Assembly: GCF_000786695.1 (NCBI RefSeq)
Contig: NZ_CP009962.1
Location: forward strand, 3,844,001-3,908,000
DNA length: 64,000 nucleotides
From: Collimonas arenae
GTDB lineage: Bacteria; Pseudomonadota; Gammaproteobacteria; Burkholderiales; Burkholderiaceae_D
Direction: 5' to 3'
The first letter of the stretch is position 1; every line of letters begins with the position of its first letter. Below the pieces are notes generated by a model. That model did no database searches, was not told the DNA's origin, and saw nothing but the letters and a program-made list of their open reading frames with translations. Below are positions 37,437 through 46,482 of this stretch, piece by piece. The translations under genes and the position numbers were made by a program.

Positions 37437-40234
37437 GCTTTCTCCATGTTGCCAGCGCTGCCGGCATGGTCACCGGTAGCATTTACTCTCAGATCATGCT
37501 CTTCCGGGTCGGGCATGCTGGGTGGCGTTCCAAGTGGAATGGTAAAAATGAATTCGGCGCCGCTGCCGGTACTGGCGGTGCCGCTACGGGCGCGGATGGT
37601 GCCGCCATGCGCTTCCACAATTGCGCGGCAGATCGCCAGCCCCAAACCGACGCCGGGCTTGGCGGATTCCCGCTCGCCGCGCGTAAACTTCTCGAATATG
37701 GCGTCTTCCATTCCGGCCGGCAGCCCAGGCCCATCATCGGTTACCGTGACTGACAGAAAGCGGCCGTTGACCAGCGCCGCCAGCACGATATACGAACCCT
37801 GAGGCGTGTACTTGGCGGCATTTTCCAGCAGGTTGCACAACACGCGTTCGATCAGTACCGCATCGAAGCGGATCAACGGCAACTCATGCGCCACCTTGAT
37901 TTCTATCTTGTGTCCCAGCAGCGCAGAACCGCTGGCGCGCAGCGCGCTGCCGACCACTTCTTCAAACGGCTGCCATTGCAAATTCAGTTTGACCTCGCCG
38001 CTCTGGATACGCGCCATGTCCAGCAGATTGGTGACCAGCGCACTCATGCGCAACATCTCGCTATGCAATGCACTCGCCATCACCTGCTGGTTATCCTGTA
38101 ACGGCGGTTTTGAGCGCACCAGCGATTCAGACAAGCCGATCAAAGCAGTCAGCGGCGTGCGCAGGTCGTGCGACAAGGCTGACAACAAGGAATTGCGCAA
38201 ACGTTCGGACTCCATCCGCACGAGGGCGTCTTGCGCCACTTCGACATAGTGCACCCGCTCCAGCGCAATCGCGGTCAAGGTGGCGAAGGTATACAGTTGT
38301 TGCTGCTGTTCCGGGATCAGGATCCAGCGCCGATTGTGCGGCAGAATCGCCAGCACACCGCGAGTGCGCATCGGCGCCACCAGAGGCAGATACAGGTAAT
38401 TGCTGGCCGGTAGCGTATCGGTGCCGATGCCGGCGCTGCTGGCGTTATCGAAGGCCCATTGGGCGATGCCCATGTCCAGCGTTGCCGCGACATTGGCGAC
38501 ATCTTCCGGCACTACCGGTGGCAACTGCAGGCGACCTGCATCGTCCGGGATCAACAGCAAGGTCTTGGCTTGGAAACTGCGCTGCAGGAATTGCCGGCTG
38601 ATCTCGAATATCTGCTCTGTTTGCAAGACACCGGACAACGCCCTGGCGAATTCGAACAAGGCGCGCGAGCGCGCTTCACGGTTGGAGGCGATCCGAGCCT
38701 GATAGCGCAAGCCGGTGGTCAAATGGGTAATCGTCAAACCAACCGCCAGCATGACCCCGAAAGTCAGCAAATATTGAAAATCGCTGACCGCGAAAGAAAA
38801 CCGCGGCGGCACGAAAAAAAAATCGAAAGAGGCGATGCTCAGCAGCGCCACGAAAATCGCCGGCCCGCGGCCAAAGCGGATGGCAATCAACACCTCCGCC
38901 AGCAGGTACAGCATGACGATGTTGGCAAGGTCGAAGAACGGCAAGATCGGCGTCGCCAGCAATGTCACCAGCACGCATACGCCGAACGCCCAACCGTAAC
39001 CCCACCATTCGATCCGGCTTTGCTTGGGCAAGTAACGCGGCAAACTCTTCCCTGCCGCATCCTCTTCCTTGGGCCAGGTGCTTGGCGGCGGCACGCCGAT
39101 TTCGATCAGGTCGATATCGTTGGCCTGGGCCGCGATACGACCGGCGTGATTCGGCTGCCAGAAAAACTGGCGCTGGCTGCGGCCGATGATGATCTTGGAA
39201 AAATTGTGGCTGCGCGCATAGCTGGCCATGACTTCTGCAACGTCGTTACCGGCCAGCACCGCCGTGGTCGCGCCCAGATCCTGCGCCAGCTTGAGCGTCT
39301 TCAGGATGCGTTCACGCTTGACCGAGGTGAGTCGCTGCAATTTCGGTGTCTCGACATAGATCGCATGCCATTCGGCATTCAGCTGGGTCGCCAGCCGCGC
39401 CGTGCTGCGGACCACATGTTCCGCGCTTGGAGAAGGGCCGATACAAGCCAGCAGCGCGGCATCGGTTTGCCACACCGCGCCGATCGATTTTTCTATACGG
39501 TAGGCCTGGACATCGCCCTGCAAGCGGTCTGCGGTGCGGCGCAAGGCCAGTTCGCGCAGCGCGATCAGGTTGCCTTTGCGGAAAAAATTACGGGAAGCAC
39601 GCTCGGCTTGCGGCAGCTTGTACACCTTGCCGAGCTTCAGGCGATTAAGCAATTCATCGGCAGGCAAATCCACCAGCACCACTTCATCGGCCGCATCGAA
39701 GACCGTATCCGGCAAGGTTTCCGCAACCCGGATACCGGTGATGCCGCCCACCACATCGTTCAGGCTTTCCAGATGCTGGACATTCAGCGTGGTGAAGACA
39801 TCGATGCCGGCATTCAGCAATTCTTCGACGTCTTGCCAGCGTTTCGGATGACGCGAGCCCGAAGCATTCGAATGCGCCAGTTCGTCCACCAATATCAGCG
39901 ACGGCTTGCGCTGCAATGCGGCGTCCAGGTCAAACTCAGACAATTGCTTGTCGCGATAGGCGATCTGCTTCAGTGGCAGTAGTTCCAGGCCGTTCAGCAT
40001 GGCCGCAGTCTCTGCCCGGCCGTGACTCTCGATCACACCGGCCAGCACCTCGCGCCCTTCGCTATGCAATTTATGCGCGGCGCCGAGCATGGCGTATGTC
40101 TTGCCCACGCCGGCCGATGCGCCGAAATAGATGCGCAGCTTGCCGCGCCCGGCCAGGCTCTCCTGCTCCTGCAACTGGGCTAGCAGAGCATCCGGATCAG
40201 GGCGCAAGTCGCCGTTTGAATTGGGTGAAGACAT
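37433..40234 (-). CDS. kdpD: KdpD potassium-sensing histidine kinase
   Basis: A 933-residue sensor for potassium limitation and turgor. The N-terminal KdpD domain has Walker A GASAGVGKT at 38-46, followed by a universal-stress-protein-like domain. Four closely spaced membrane helices lie around residues 400-500, then a GAF-like region and a HisKA domain with SHDLRTPLTALIG, where His689 is the phosphorylated residue. The ATPase domain with GPGLPAGM and GVGLGLAICRAIVEAHGG closes it. It is transcribed behind a TorF-type porin gene, about 180 bases downstream of it. Confidence 0.97.
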   Translation of the reverse strand: MSSPNSNGDLRPDPDALLAQLQEQESLAGRGKLRIYFGASAGVGKTYAMLGAAHKLHSEGREVLAGVIESHGRAETAAMLNGLELLPLKQIAYRDKQLSEFDLDAALQRKPSLILVDELAHSNASGSRHPKRWQDVEELLNAGIDVFTTLNVQHLESLNDVVGGITGIRVAETLPDTVFDAADEVVLVDLPADELLNRLKLGKVYKLPQAERASRNFFRKGNLIALRELALRRTADRLQGDVQAYRIEKSIGAVWQTDAALLACIGPSPSAEHVVRSTARLATQLNAEWHAIYVETPKLQRLTSVKRERILKTLKLAQDLGATTAVLAGNDVAEVMASYARSHNFSKIIIGRSQRQFFWQPNHAGRIAAQANDIDLIEIGVPPPSTWPKEEDAAGKSLPRYLPKQSRIEWWGYGWAFGVCVLVTLLATPILPFFDLANIVMLYLLAEVLIAIRFGRGPAIFVALLSIASFDFFFVPPRFSFAVSDFQYLLTFGVMLAVGLTITHLTTGLRYQARIASNREARSRALFEFARALSGVLQTEQIFEISRQFLQRSFQAKTLLLIPDDAGRLQLPPVVPEDVANVAATLDMGIAQWAFDNASSAGIGTDTLPASNYLYLPLVAPMRTRGVLAILPHNRRWILIPEQQQQLYTFATLTAIALERVHYVEVAQDALVRMESERLRNSLLSALSHDLRTPLTALIGLSESLVRSKPPLQDNQQVMASALHSEMLRMSALVTNLLDMARIQSGEVKLNLQWQPFEEVVGSALRASGSALLGHKIEIKVAHELPLIRFDAVLIERVLCNLLENAAKYTPQGSYIVLAALVNGRFLSVTVTDDGPGLPAGMEDAIFEKFTRGERESAKPGVGLGLAICRAIVEAHGGTIRARSGTASTGSGAEFIFTIPLGTPPSMPDPEEHDLRVNATGDHAGSAGNMEKA

Positions 40235-40414
40235 GGGTGTATTTTGAGTGCTGGTTAAGGCTGGGATAGAAATTACCTATATTTATATATTGTCCATGAA
40301 AAACACGAACAGCACGAAAAAATCACCAATGTGCTTTTCCGCGCTGTGCGTGTATTTCATGCTTTTAATGGCTCGTTTTGTAAACAAATAAGCAATTCCA
40401 TCAAGCGCGATTTC

Positions 40415-41197
40415 CTAGAAGGTCTTGGTTGCAGATATCACCAGCGCGGTTTTGCCCAGGTTTTTACTGTCAGGCGACGGTCCGACATAGTTTTTGGTGT
40501 CGGTGCCGATCACCGCAACGCTGCCGGACAGGAAGCCGAAATCCTTGGTCAAACCGACTTTCCAGTCGTTATAGCTCAAAGCTGAATTGTTTTTGACGGT
40601 CTGGTGACCGGCGTGCAGGTTGACGGTATAGCCGTTGGTCACATCGATATTGGCGCCGATATCCAGGTAGCCGCTGCTCTTGCTGTTGGCGGCGCCGAAC
40701 AGGTTGGTCACCGATTGCGAGTACTTGATGTAGGCAGGACCGTAGCCGAGCTGGCCATAGAGTTCCGTGGTGTCTACATTCGGATGCAGATCGTTCGATG
40801 GATATACGTAGGTCAGCACGCCAAAATCGTAGCTCAGGTCTTGCGTGAAATTACCTTTTTTACCGGCATAGATGTCCCACTCGATATTGCCGTCGCCGCC
40901 GCTGTCCTTGACCCATTTCAACGTCGACAACCAGGTGCCGACATAGATGCCGGTTGGATTGTTGCTATAGTCGGCGCCGCCTTGCAATGCCGGTTTCAAA
41001 CGCGTTTGGGAAATGCCGCGGAAACGATAGTCGGACACCAGGCTGGCATTGAAAGTCAGCGAGTTGTCAGGCGTTGGGGTAGCCGCCGGAGCAGCAGCGT
41101 CCGCGGTAATAGCGTCTTCAGCCTGCGAGCAATTCGCAGCCAAAGCGGTAACGCCGATAACAGTCATCAGGCCAGCAAAATAGATAATTTTCTTCAT
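40415..41197 (-). CDS. TorF-family putative outer-membrane porin
   Basis: A 260-residue exported protein. The signal peptide ends around residues 20-26 (ANCSQAE), and the mature part matches the TorF/TIGR02001 family: SLVSDYRFRGISQTRLKPALQGG near the start (shown in part), then alternating amphipathic beta-strands ending in an aromatic F (ISATKTF), the usual barrel signal. The role is presumed to be an outer-membrane channel. Its place between kdpC and kdpD suggests it belongs to the potassium regulon, possibly letting K+ through the outer membrane. That function is inferred from position only. Confidence 0.85.
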   Translation of the reverse strand: MKKIIYFAGLMTVIGVTALAANCSQAEDAITADAAAPAATPTPDNSLTFNASLVSDYRFRGISQTRLKPALQGGADYSNNPTGIYVGTWLSTLKWVKDSGGDGNIEWDIYAGKKGNFTQDLSYDFGVLTYVYPSNDLHPNVDTTELYGQLGYGPAYIKYSQSVTNLFGAANSKSSGYLDIGANIDVTNGYTVNLHAGHQTVKNNSALSYNDWKVGLTKDFGFLSGSVAVIGTDTKNYVGPSPDSKNLGKTALVISATKTF

Positions 41198-41269
41198 GAA
41201 ATTTCCAAGTAAAACAAAGGTGTGTTGCAGTTATGTATTTCAAATCGGAGAGATACAGGCGTGGCAAAG

Positions 41270-41292
41270 CTGACCGTACGTTGTACGGTCAG
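41270..41292 (-). other. intercistronic hairpin between kdpC and the TorF-type gene
   Basis: CTGACCGTAC, a 3-nt loop and GTACGGTCAG make a perfect 10-bp stem. On the minus strand only CTTTG follows, so it is a weak terminator at best. It may stabilise the kdpFABC transcript or lower expression of downstream genes. Confidence 0.6.
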
Positions 41293-41334
41293 TCCTGCCA
41301 GCAGATAACGCTCTAAGATGAAATGGTGGAAAAC

Positions 41335-42006
41335 TTAGTTTGCAGCTGGATGTTGCCGGTCCAGTGCAAGATTCAATGCCAAGACATTGACACGCGGCTC
41401 ACCCAGGAAGCCCAGGCTAGGCATCTTTTGCAAGCTGGTGATCAGGCTATGCACGGTATCGACGTCGAGCTTGCGCTCACGTGCGACCCGTCCGGCCTGG
41501 TAATTGGCGGCGGCCAGGCTGATTTCAGGGTCAAGACCACTACCTGAGGCCGTCACCAGATCCACCGGGATCGGCAGCGTGTTGGTCGGATCGGCTGCTT
41601 TGAGGGCGTCGATCCGGCCCTTGACGGCATCAAGCAGCGCCGGATTGCTCGGACCGAAATTCGAGCCGCCGGAAGCCTGGGAATTGTACGGCTGCGGGCT
41701 GGTCGCCGACAAGCGGCCCCAGAAGTAGTTAGGCGCGGAGAACTCCTGGCCAATCAGGCGCGAGCCGATCAAAGTGCCGTTGTACATGATCAGGCTGCCG
41801 GCGGCCTGGTCAGGAAACGCCACCTTGCCGATGCCGGTGACGGCCAGCGGGTAGATCACGCCACAAAGGACGGTCAGTCCGACGAACAGCACCAGCGCCG
41901 GACGCAGTATGCCGCCCTGCACAGTTGCTTTCGAATTGACCGCCAGTTTTGCCGGCGGCAGTGTTGCCGAGGTTGTCGATTTTGTTGATGACAATGCGGT
42001 TTTCAT
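41335..42006 (-). CDS. kdpC: potassium-transporting ATPase subunit KdpC
   Basis: Single-span accessory subunit of the KdpFABC pump that raises ATP affinity of KdpB. A membrane helix near residues 33-55 (PALVLFVGLTVLCGVIYPLA) precedes the periplasmic part with FWGRLSATSPQPYN, GPSNPAL and GSGLDPEISLAAA, all KdpC hallmarks. I start at the ATG at 42006 because GGGAG lies 8 bases upstream; a TTG five codons earlier lacks one. The 223-residue form is slightly longer than E. coli KdpC because of a polar N-terminal tail (STKSTTSATLPPAK). Confidence 0.95.
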   Translation of the reverse strand: MKTALSSTKSTTSATLPPAKLAVNSKATVQGGILRPALVLFVGLTVLCGVIYPLAVTGIGKVAFPDQAAGSLIMYNGTLIGSRLIGQEFSAPNYFWGRLSATSPQPYNSQASGGSNFGPSNPALLDAVKGRIDALKAADPTNTLPIPVDLVTASGSGLDPEISLAAANYQAGRVARERKLDVDTVHSLITSLQKMPSLGFLGEPRVNVLALNLALDRQHPAAN

Positions 42007-42021
42007 TTTCAATACTCCCAA

Positions 42022-44112
42022 TTACACCAGATGCATGACCGACAGAATCATGTCGATCAGTTTGATACCGATAAAGGGCAAGATGATGCCGCCCAGGCCG
42101 TAGATCAGCAGGTTGCGACGCAACAGCGAAGCAGCGCCGACGGCACGGTAACGCACGCCCTTCAATGCCAGCGGGATCAATACAACAATAATCAGCGCGT
42201 TAAAAATAACCGCGGACATGATCGCTGACGACGGGCTGGCGAGTTTCATCACATTCAAGGCCGCCAGTTGCGGATAGGTCGTGATGAAGGCGGCCGGGAT
42301 AATCGCGAAATACTTGGCGATATCGTTGGCGATCGAGAAAGTCGACAAGGCGCCGCGGGTCATCAGCATCTGCTTGCCGATTTCGACGATCTCCAGCAGC
42401 TTGGTCGGATTGGAATCCAGGTCGACCATGTTGCCGGCTTCCTTCGCCGCCTGCGTGCCGCTGTTCATGGCAACGGCCACGTCGGCTTGCGCCAGCGCCG
42501 GTGCATCGTTGGTGCCGTCTCCGGTCATCGCCACCAACCGGCCTTCGGACTGATAGCTGCGAATCAGTTTCAGCTTGTCTTCCGGCGTCGCTTCGGCCAG
42601 GAAGTCGTCGACCCCGGCTTCGGCTGCAATCGAGGCGGCAGTCAGGCGATTATCGCCAGTGATCATGACGGTCTTGATACCCATCCGGCGCAGCTCGGCG
42701 AAACGCTCCTTGATGCCACCCTTGACGATATCCTTCAGCTCGACCACACCCATCACCACGCCATCGTCCACCACCACCAGCGGCGTGCTGCCGCGGCGAG
42801 CGACGTCGTCGACGTTATGCGCAACTTCCACCGGGAACGGCTGGCCGAGTTCGGTCATGTAGTTCTTCAAGGCTTCAGACGAACCCTTGCGGATTGCACG
42901 GATTTTTCCAGCGTCGCCGATATCGATACCGCTCATCCGCGTTTGCGCTGTGAACGGCACGAAACTGGCGTGCAAGGAAGTCATCTCGCGTTCACGGATA
43001 TTGAAGCGCTGTTTGGCCAGCACCACGATACTGCGGCCTTCCGGCGTTTCGTCAGCCAGCGACGCCAACTGGGCGACATCGGCCAGTTGCTGCTCGGTGA
43101 TGCCAGGCGCTGGGATGAATGCCGATGCTTGGCGGTTACCCAGCGTGATGGTGCCGGTCTTGTCCAGCAACAACACGTCGACGTCGCCGGCAGCTTCCAC
43201 TGCACGGCCGGAAGTAGCGATTACGTTGGCTTGCATCATGCGGCTCATGCCGGCCACACCGATGGCGGATAACAAAGCGCCGATGGTGGTTGGAATCAGA
43301 CACACCAGCAAAGCCACCAATACGGTGATGGTGATCGGCGTCCCGAACTTGGCGGCAGTCACGCTGAACAAGGAGAATGGCAGCAAGGTGACCGTCACAA
43401 GCAGGAACACGATGGTCAGCGCCACCAGCAAGATGGTCAAGGCGATTTCGTTAGGCGTCTTTTGGCGCTTGGCGCTTTCCACCATCGAAATCATGCGGTC
43501 CAGGAACGCTTCACCCGGATTGACGGTAACCCGCACCACCAGCCAGTCGGACAAGATCCGGGTACCGCCGGTCACAGCGGAAAAATCGCCGCCAGATTCA
43601 CGGATCACGGGCGCAGATTCGCCGGTAATCGCGCTTTCGTCGACCGAGGCTACACCCTCGATGACTTCACCGTCGACCGGGATCACGTCGCCGGCTTCCA
43701 CCAGCACCACGTCGCCCTTGCGCAGGTTGCTGGCAGGCGTGGCCGACCAGTTGCTCGTCGCGCCCCTGGACTTGCTGCCGGCTTCCAGCTTTTTAGCTGA
43801 AACGGTTTGCTTCAGTGCGCGCAGCGATTCAGCTTGCGCCTTGCTGCGGCCTTCTGCCAGCGCTTCGGCGAAATTGGCGAACAGGACCGTGAACCAGAGC
43901 CAGACCGAGATCGCCAGGATGAAGCCGGCACTGGCCTCGCCCTTGCCTACCAAGGCTTGGAAATACAATAGCGTGGTCAGGATACTGCCGACATAAACCA
44001 CGAACATGACCGGGTTGCGCAATTGCGTTTGCGGCGCCAGTTTTTTGAACGATGCGACGATGGCCGGGCCCATCAGCGCGGAATCGAAGAGCGTCAGATT
44101 GGTGCGAGACAT
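42022..44112 (-). CDS. kdpB: potassium-transporting P-type ATPase subunit KdpB
   Basis: Catalytic P-type ATPase subunit of the high-affinity K+ pump, in the inner membrane. The phosphorylated Asp317 is in DKTGTIT; TGES, the hinge [20 protein letters not shown] and seven membrane helices are present. The ATG at 44112 begins [15 protein letters not shown], normal for KdpB, giving 696 residues. The frame happens to stay open another 50 codons upstream, but that stretch is the dispersed repeat, not KdpB. It lies 109 bases after kdpA, an unusually long gap in this operon. Confidence 0.97.
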   Translation of the reverse strand: MSRTNLTLFDSALMGPAIVASFKKLAPQTQLRNPVMFVVYVGSILTTLLYFQALVGKGEASAGFILAISVWLWFTVLFANFAEALAEGRSKAQAESLRALKQTVSAKKLEAGSKSRGATSNWSATPASNLRKGDVVLVEAGDVIPVDGEVIEGVASVDESAITGESAPVIRESGGDFSAVTGGTRILSDWLVVRVTVNPGEAFLDRMISMVESAKRQKTPNEIALTILLVALTIVFLLVTVTLLPFSLFSVTAAKFGTPITITVLVALLVCLIPTTIGALLSAIGVAGMSRMMQANVIATSGRAVEAAGDVDVLLLDKTGTITLGNRQASAFIPAPGITEQQLADVAQLASLADETPEGRSIVVLAKQRFNIREREMTSLHASFVPFTAQTRMSGIDIGDAGKIRAIRKGSSEALKNYMTELGQPFPVEVAHNVDDVARRGSTPLVVVDDGVVMGVVELKDIVKGGIKERFAELRRMGIKTVMITGDNRLTAASIAAEAGVDDFLAEATPEDKLKLIRSYQSEGRLVAMTGDGTNDAPALAQADVAVAMNSGTQAAKEAGNMVDLDSNPTKLLEIVEIGKQMLMTRGALSTFSIANDIAKYFAIIPAAFITTYPQLAALNVMKLASPSSAIMSAVIFNALIIVVLIPLALKGVRYRAVGAASLLRRNLLIYGLGGIILPFIGIKLIDMILSVMHLV

Positions 44113-44132
44113 GATGTTCTTTCTTCTTAATT

Positions 44133-44216
44133 GGTTGGGAACAGAGTCGCCCGGATAGGGTAATTCGTCGCGCTGCGGCGCCTCATAAAGCCACGCCGGC
44201 CGCCTCTGTCCCGCAA
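44133..44216 (-). repeat. dispersed intergenic repeat, copy B (84 bp), inside the kdp operon
   Basis: Same element as 5616-5707, on the opposite strand. The ends are inverted repeats of each other: GGGACAGAGGCGGCCGG and GGGAACAGAGTCGCCCGG. It fills nearly all of the kdpA-kdpB spacer, so it is transcribed within the operon and would fold into a hairpin. It lies 20 bases before the kdpB start codon. Confidence 0.75.
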
Positions 44217-44221
44217 TGATT

Positions 44222-46051
44222 TTATTTTGCAAACATTTGCAGATGCTCAACCACCGGACCAAGCGCTAAGGCCGGAACATAGTTCAACACGCCCACCAGC
44301 ACCACCACACCGATCAGCAGCACAATGAACAGCGGACCATGGGTCGGCATCGTGCCGGAGTTCGGCTCGAGCCGCTTCTTGGCAGCGAACGAACCGGCCA
44401 TTGCCAGGATCGTGACGATGATGATGAAACGTCCGAACCACATCGCTATCGCCAGCATCACGTTATAGAACGGTGTGTTGGCTGACAGGCCGCCGAAGGC
44501 GCTGCCGTTGTTGTTGGCGGCCGACGAGAAGGCGTACAGGATTTCACTGAAGCCATGCGCACCAGGATTCAAGATACCGGCCACGCCGGCAGTCGCCATG
44601 ACCGCAATTGCGGTGCCGCCCAACACCAGGATCGGCGTCGCCAGGATGGCAATCGACGTCATTTTCATTTCAAACGACTGGATCTTCTTGCCCAGGTATT
44701 CCGGGGTACGGCCAATCATCAGGCCGGCAATAAACACCGCCATGATGGCGAACACCAGCATGCCGTACAGGCCGGAGCCGACGCCGCCGAACACTACTTC
44801 GCCCATCTGGATCAGGGCCATAGGCACCAGGCCGCCGAGTGCGGTGAACGAATCGTGCATGGCGTTCACTGCACCGCAAGAGGCCGCTGTCGTTACCGCG
44901 GCAAACAGAGCTGAAGCGCTGATGCCGAAACGGCTTTCCTTGCCTTCCATGTTGCCGCCGGACTGCAGCAAGCTATGCGCCTGGTCGATCCCCATCGCGG
45001 TCATGCCGGGGTGCGATTGCTGCTCGGCATACATCACTACCGAAGTCATGACGACGAAGATGAGCGTCATTGCCGCCAGCACCGCCCAGCCCTGGCGGAT
45101 ATCACCCACCATGAAGCCGAAGGTGAAGCACAGCGCGGCAGGGATCAGGAAAATCGCCAGCATTTGCATGAAATTCGACAACGGCGTCGGATTTTCATAG
45201 GGGTGGGCTGAATTGGCGTTGAAGAAGCCGCCACCGTTGGTGCCGATCATCTTGATCGCTTCCTGCGATGCCACCGGACCCATAGGCAAGGTCTGCACCT
45301 TGGTGTTCATGGTTTCCAGCACCGGCTTGCCGGCTGCATCGTTGACCGGTTGACCGTCGGCGCCGACTTTCGGTTGCTGATAGGTCAAGGGCTGGACGAT
45401 GGTTGCATCTTTGTAGGAATCGAAATTCTGGATCACGCCCTGGCTGATCAGGAACACCGAGAAAATCACTGCCAGCGGCAGCAATATGTATACGGTAGAA
45501 CGCGTAATGTCGGTCCAGAAATTACCGATCGACTGTGTCGAGTGACGCGAGAAGCCGCGGATCAAGGCAAAGGCAACCGCGATACCGGTAGCGGCAGAGA
45601 AGAAGTTCTGCACTGCCAGCACCAGCATCTGGGTCAGGTAGCTCATCGCGCTTTCGCCCGAATAACCTTGCCAGTTGGTGTTACTGATAAAACTGACAGC
45701 TGTGTTGAAGGCTGAGTCAGGGCTAAGATTAGCAAAGTGCTGCGGGTTCAGCGGCAGCCAAAGCTGAAAGCGCTGCAAGCCATAAGTCGCCAGTGCGCCG
45801 ATAGTATTGAATATCAGCAGCGCCAACGCATAAGTCTTCCAGTTCATTTCCGACTTGGCGCGGATGCCGGCGCAACGGTACAGCCATTGTTCGATCCGGC
45901 TAAAAATTGTACTAAGCCAGCCGAAACCGGTGACCGGAGCGTGATCGGAGGAGCCTGCGGCGACCTGCACGATATACTTCCCCAGCGGGTAGCTCAATAC
46001 CAGCAGCACCCCCAGGAAAGCAATCAACAACATGATGGATTGGGAGGTCAT
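44222..46051 (-). CDS. kdpA: potassium-transporting ATPase subunit KdpA
   Basis: Channel-like, potassium-binding subunit of KdpFABC, related to the SKT transporter superfamily. It shows many hydrophobic helices and the four selectivity-filter regions, including [29 protein letters not shown] and [17 protein letters not shown]. At 609 residues it is longer than the E. coli protein (~557). The extra length appears to be in the loop [20 protein letters not shown] and the following region. A GGAGG inside the kdpF end serves as its ribosome-binding site. Confidence 0.97.
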   Translation of the reverse strand: MTSQSIMLLIAFLGVLLVLSYPLGKYIVQVAAGSSDHAPVTGFGWLSTIFSRIEQWLYRCAGIRAKSEMNWKTYALALLIFNTIGALATYGLQRFQLWLPLNPQHFANLSPDSAFNTAVSFISNTNWQGYSGESAMSYLTQMLVLAVQNFFSAATGIAVAFALIRGFSRHSTQSIGNFWTDITRSTVYILLPLAVIFSVFLISQGVIQNFDSYKDATIVQPLTYQQPKVGADGQPVNDAAGKPVLETMNTKVQTLPMGPVASQEAIKMIGTNGGGFFNANSAHPYENPTPLSNFMQMLAIFLIPAALCFTFGFMVGDIRQGWAVLAAMTLIFVVMTSVVMYAEQQSHPGMTAMGIDQAHSLLQSGGNMEGKESRFGISASALFAAVTTAASCGAVNAMHDSFTALGGLVPMALIQMGEVVFGGVGSGLYGMLVFAIMAVFIAGLMIGRTPEYLGKKIQSFEMKMTSIAILATPILVLGGTAIAVMATAGVAGILNPGAHGFSEILYAFSSAANNNGSAFGGLSANTPFYNVMLAIAMWFGRFIIIVTILAMAGSFAAKKRLEPNSGTMPTHGPLFIVLLIGVVVLVGVLNYVPALALGPVVEHLQMFAK

Positions 46052-46052
46052 G

Positions 46053-46142
46053 TCAGAATTCCTCCGCTTTGATCAGCGCCACGACCAAATACACCAGCAG
46101 CGCGACGGTGACTACCGCGCCGAGTACATAAAACGGGTTCAT
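46053..46142 (-). CDS. kdpF: KdpF, small membrane subunit of the potassium pump
   Basis: A 29-codon gene reading [20 protein letters not shown] and ending ALIKAEEF. It is a single hydrophobic helix with a short polar tail, exactly the KdpF pattern; KdpF stabilises the KdpFABC complex. Its start overlaps the stop of the preceding 35-residue frame (ATGA). It ends one base before the kdpA start codon, whose ribosome-binding site lies within kdpF. Confidence 0.93.
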   Translation of the reverse strand: MNPFYVLGAVVTVALLVYLVVALIKAEEF

Positions 46143-46246
46143 TGACCATCCTCCAGCTTTTTGCAGCCCACAGCCAGCGCCCAGGTGACGACAAACATCG
46201 CCACGATCGCGCCGACATACATTCCATCCATTACCAGGTCCATCAT
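46139..46246 (-). CDS. 35-residue single-span membrane peptide heading the kdp operon
   Basis: The frame starts ATGATG after a GAGGG ribosome-binding site and reads MMDLVMDGMYVGAIVAMFVV, then [15 protein letters not shown]. It is one predicted membrane helix followed by a positively then negatively charged tail. The stop overlaps the kdpF start (ATGA), which argues for real, coupled translation. Small membrane peptides in this position, ending in a similar short charged tail, occur in other kdp operons as I recall, but I know of no assigned function. It is too short for standard gene finders. Confidence 0.7.
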   Translation of the reverse strand: MMDLVMDGMYVGAIVAMFVVTWALAVGCKKLEDGQ

Positions 46247-46280
46247 TACCCTCATTACAGGTTAGTTTCGGTAGTGACAG

Positions 46281-46346
46281 GCTATAGAAAAGTTTCTAAA
46301 AATGTCGTAAAGAGACGGGACGTGGGTGTAAACAAAGTGTAAAAAA
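46281..46346 (-). promoter_or_regulatory. kdpFp: kdp promoter with candidate KdpE operator
   Basis: On the minus strand, TTTTTTACACTTTGTTTACA followed by CCC (46346-46324) holds two direct half-sites, TTTACAC, 11 bases apart: one helical turn, as expected for a KdpE dimer. It resembles the T-rich TTTTTACACCCC box known from the E. coli kdp promoter. Immediately downstream lie a possible -35 TTTACG (46311-46306) and -10 TATAGC (46286-46281) with a 19-base spacer. The promoter is therefore weak and activator-dependent in appearance. Confidence 0.5.
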
Positions 46347-46482
46347 GCCGTAAAAATCCTGATGGAATCTCATTCACGCGCGCCGCAAATTCATTTCATG
46401 CTTTTTTTGCCACGTCCATCTCAAATTTTCCTGGCAAACGCGGTACACTTTCAGCCTCGGCAGCTATCGCAAAAACTCCCAT

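Noticed and set aside
38459..39982. 507-codon plus-strand frame
   Set aside because: Antisense to kdpD; no recognisable domain.
44113..44262. N-terminal extension of KdpB by 50 codons
   Set aside because: The extension translates the dispersed repeat and the end of kdpA; KdpB proteins begin at [13 protein letters not shown] sequence.
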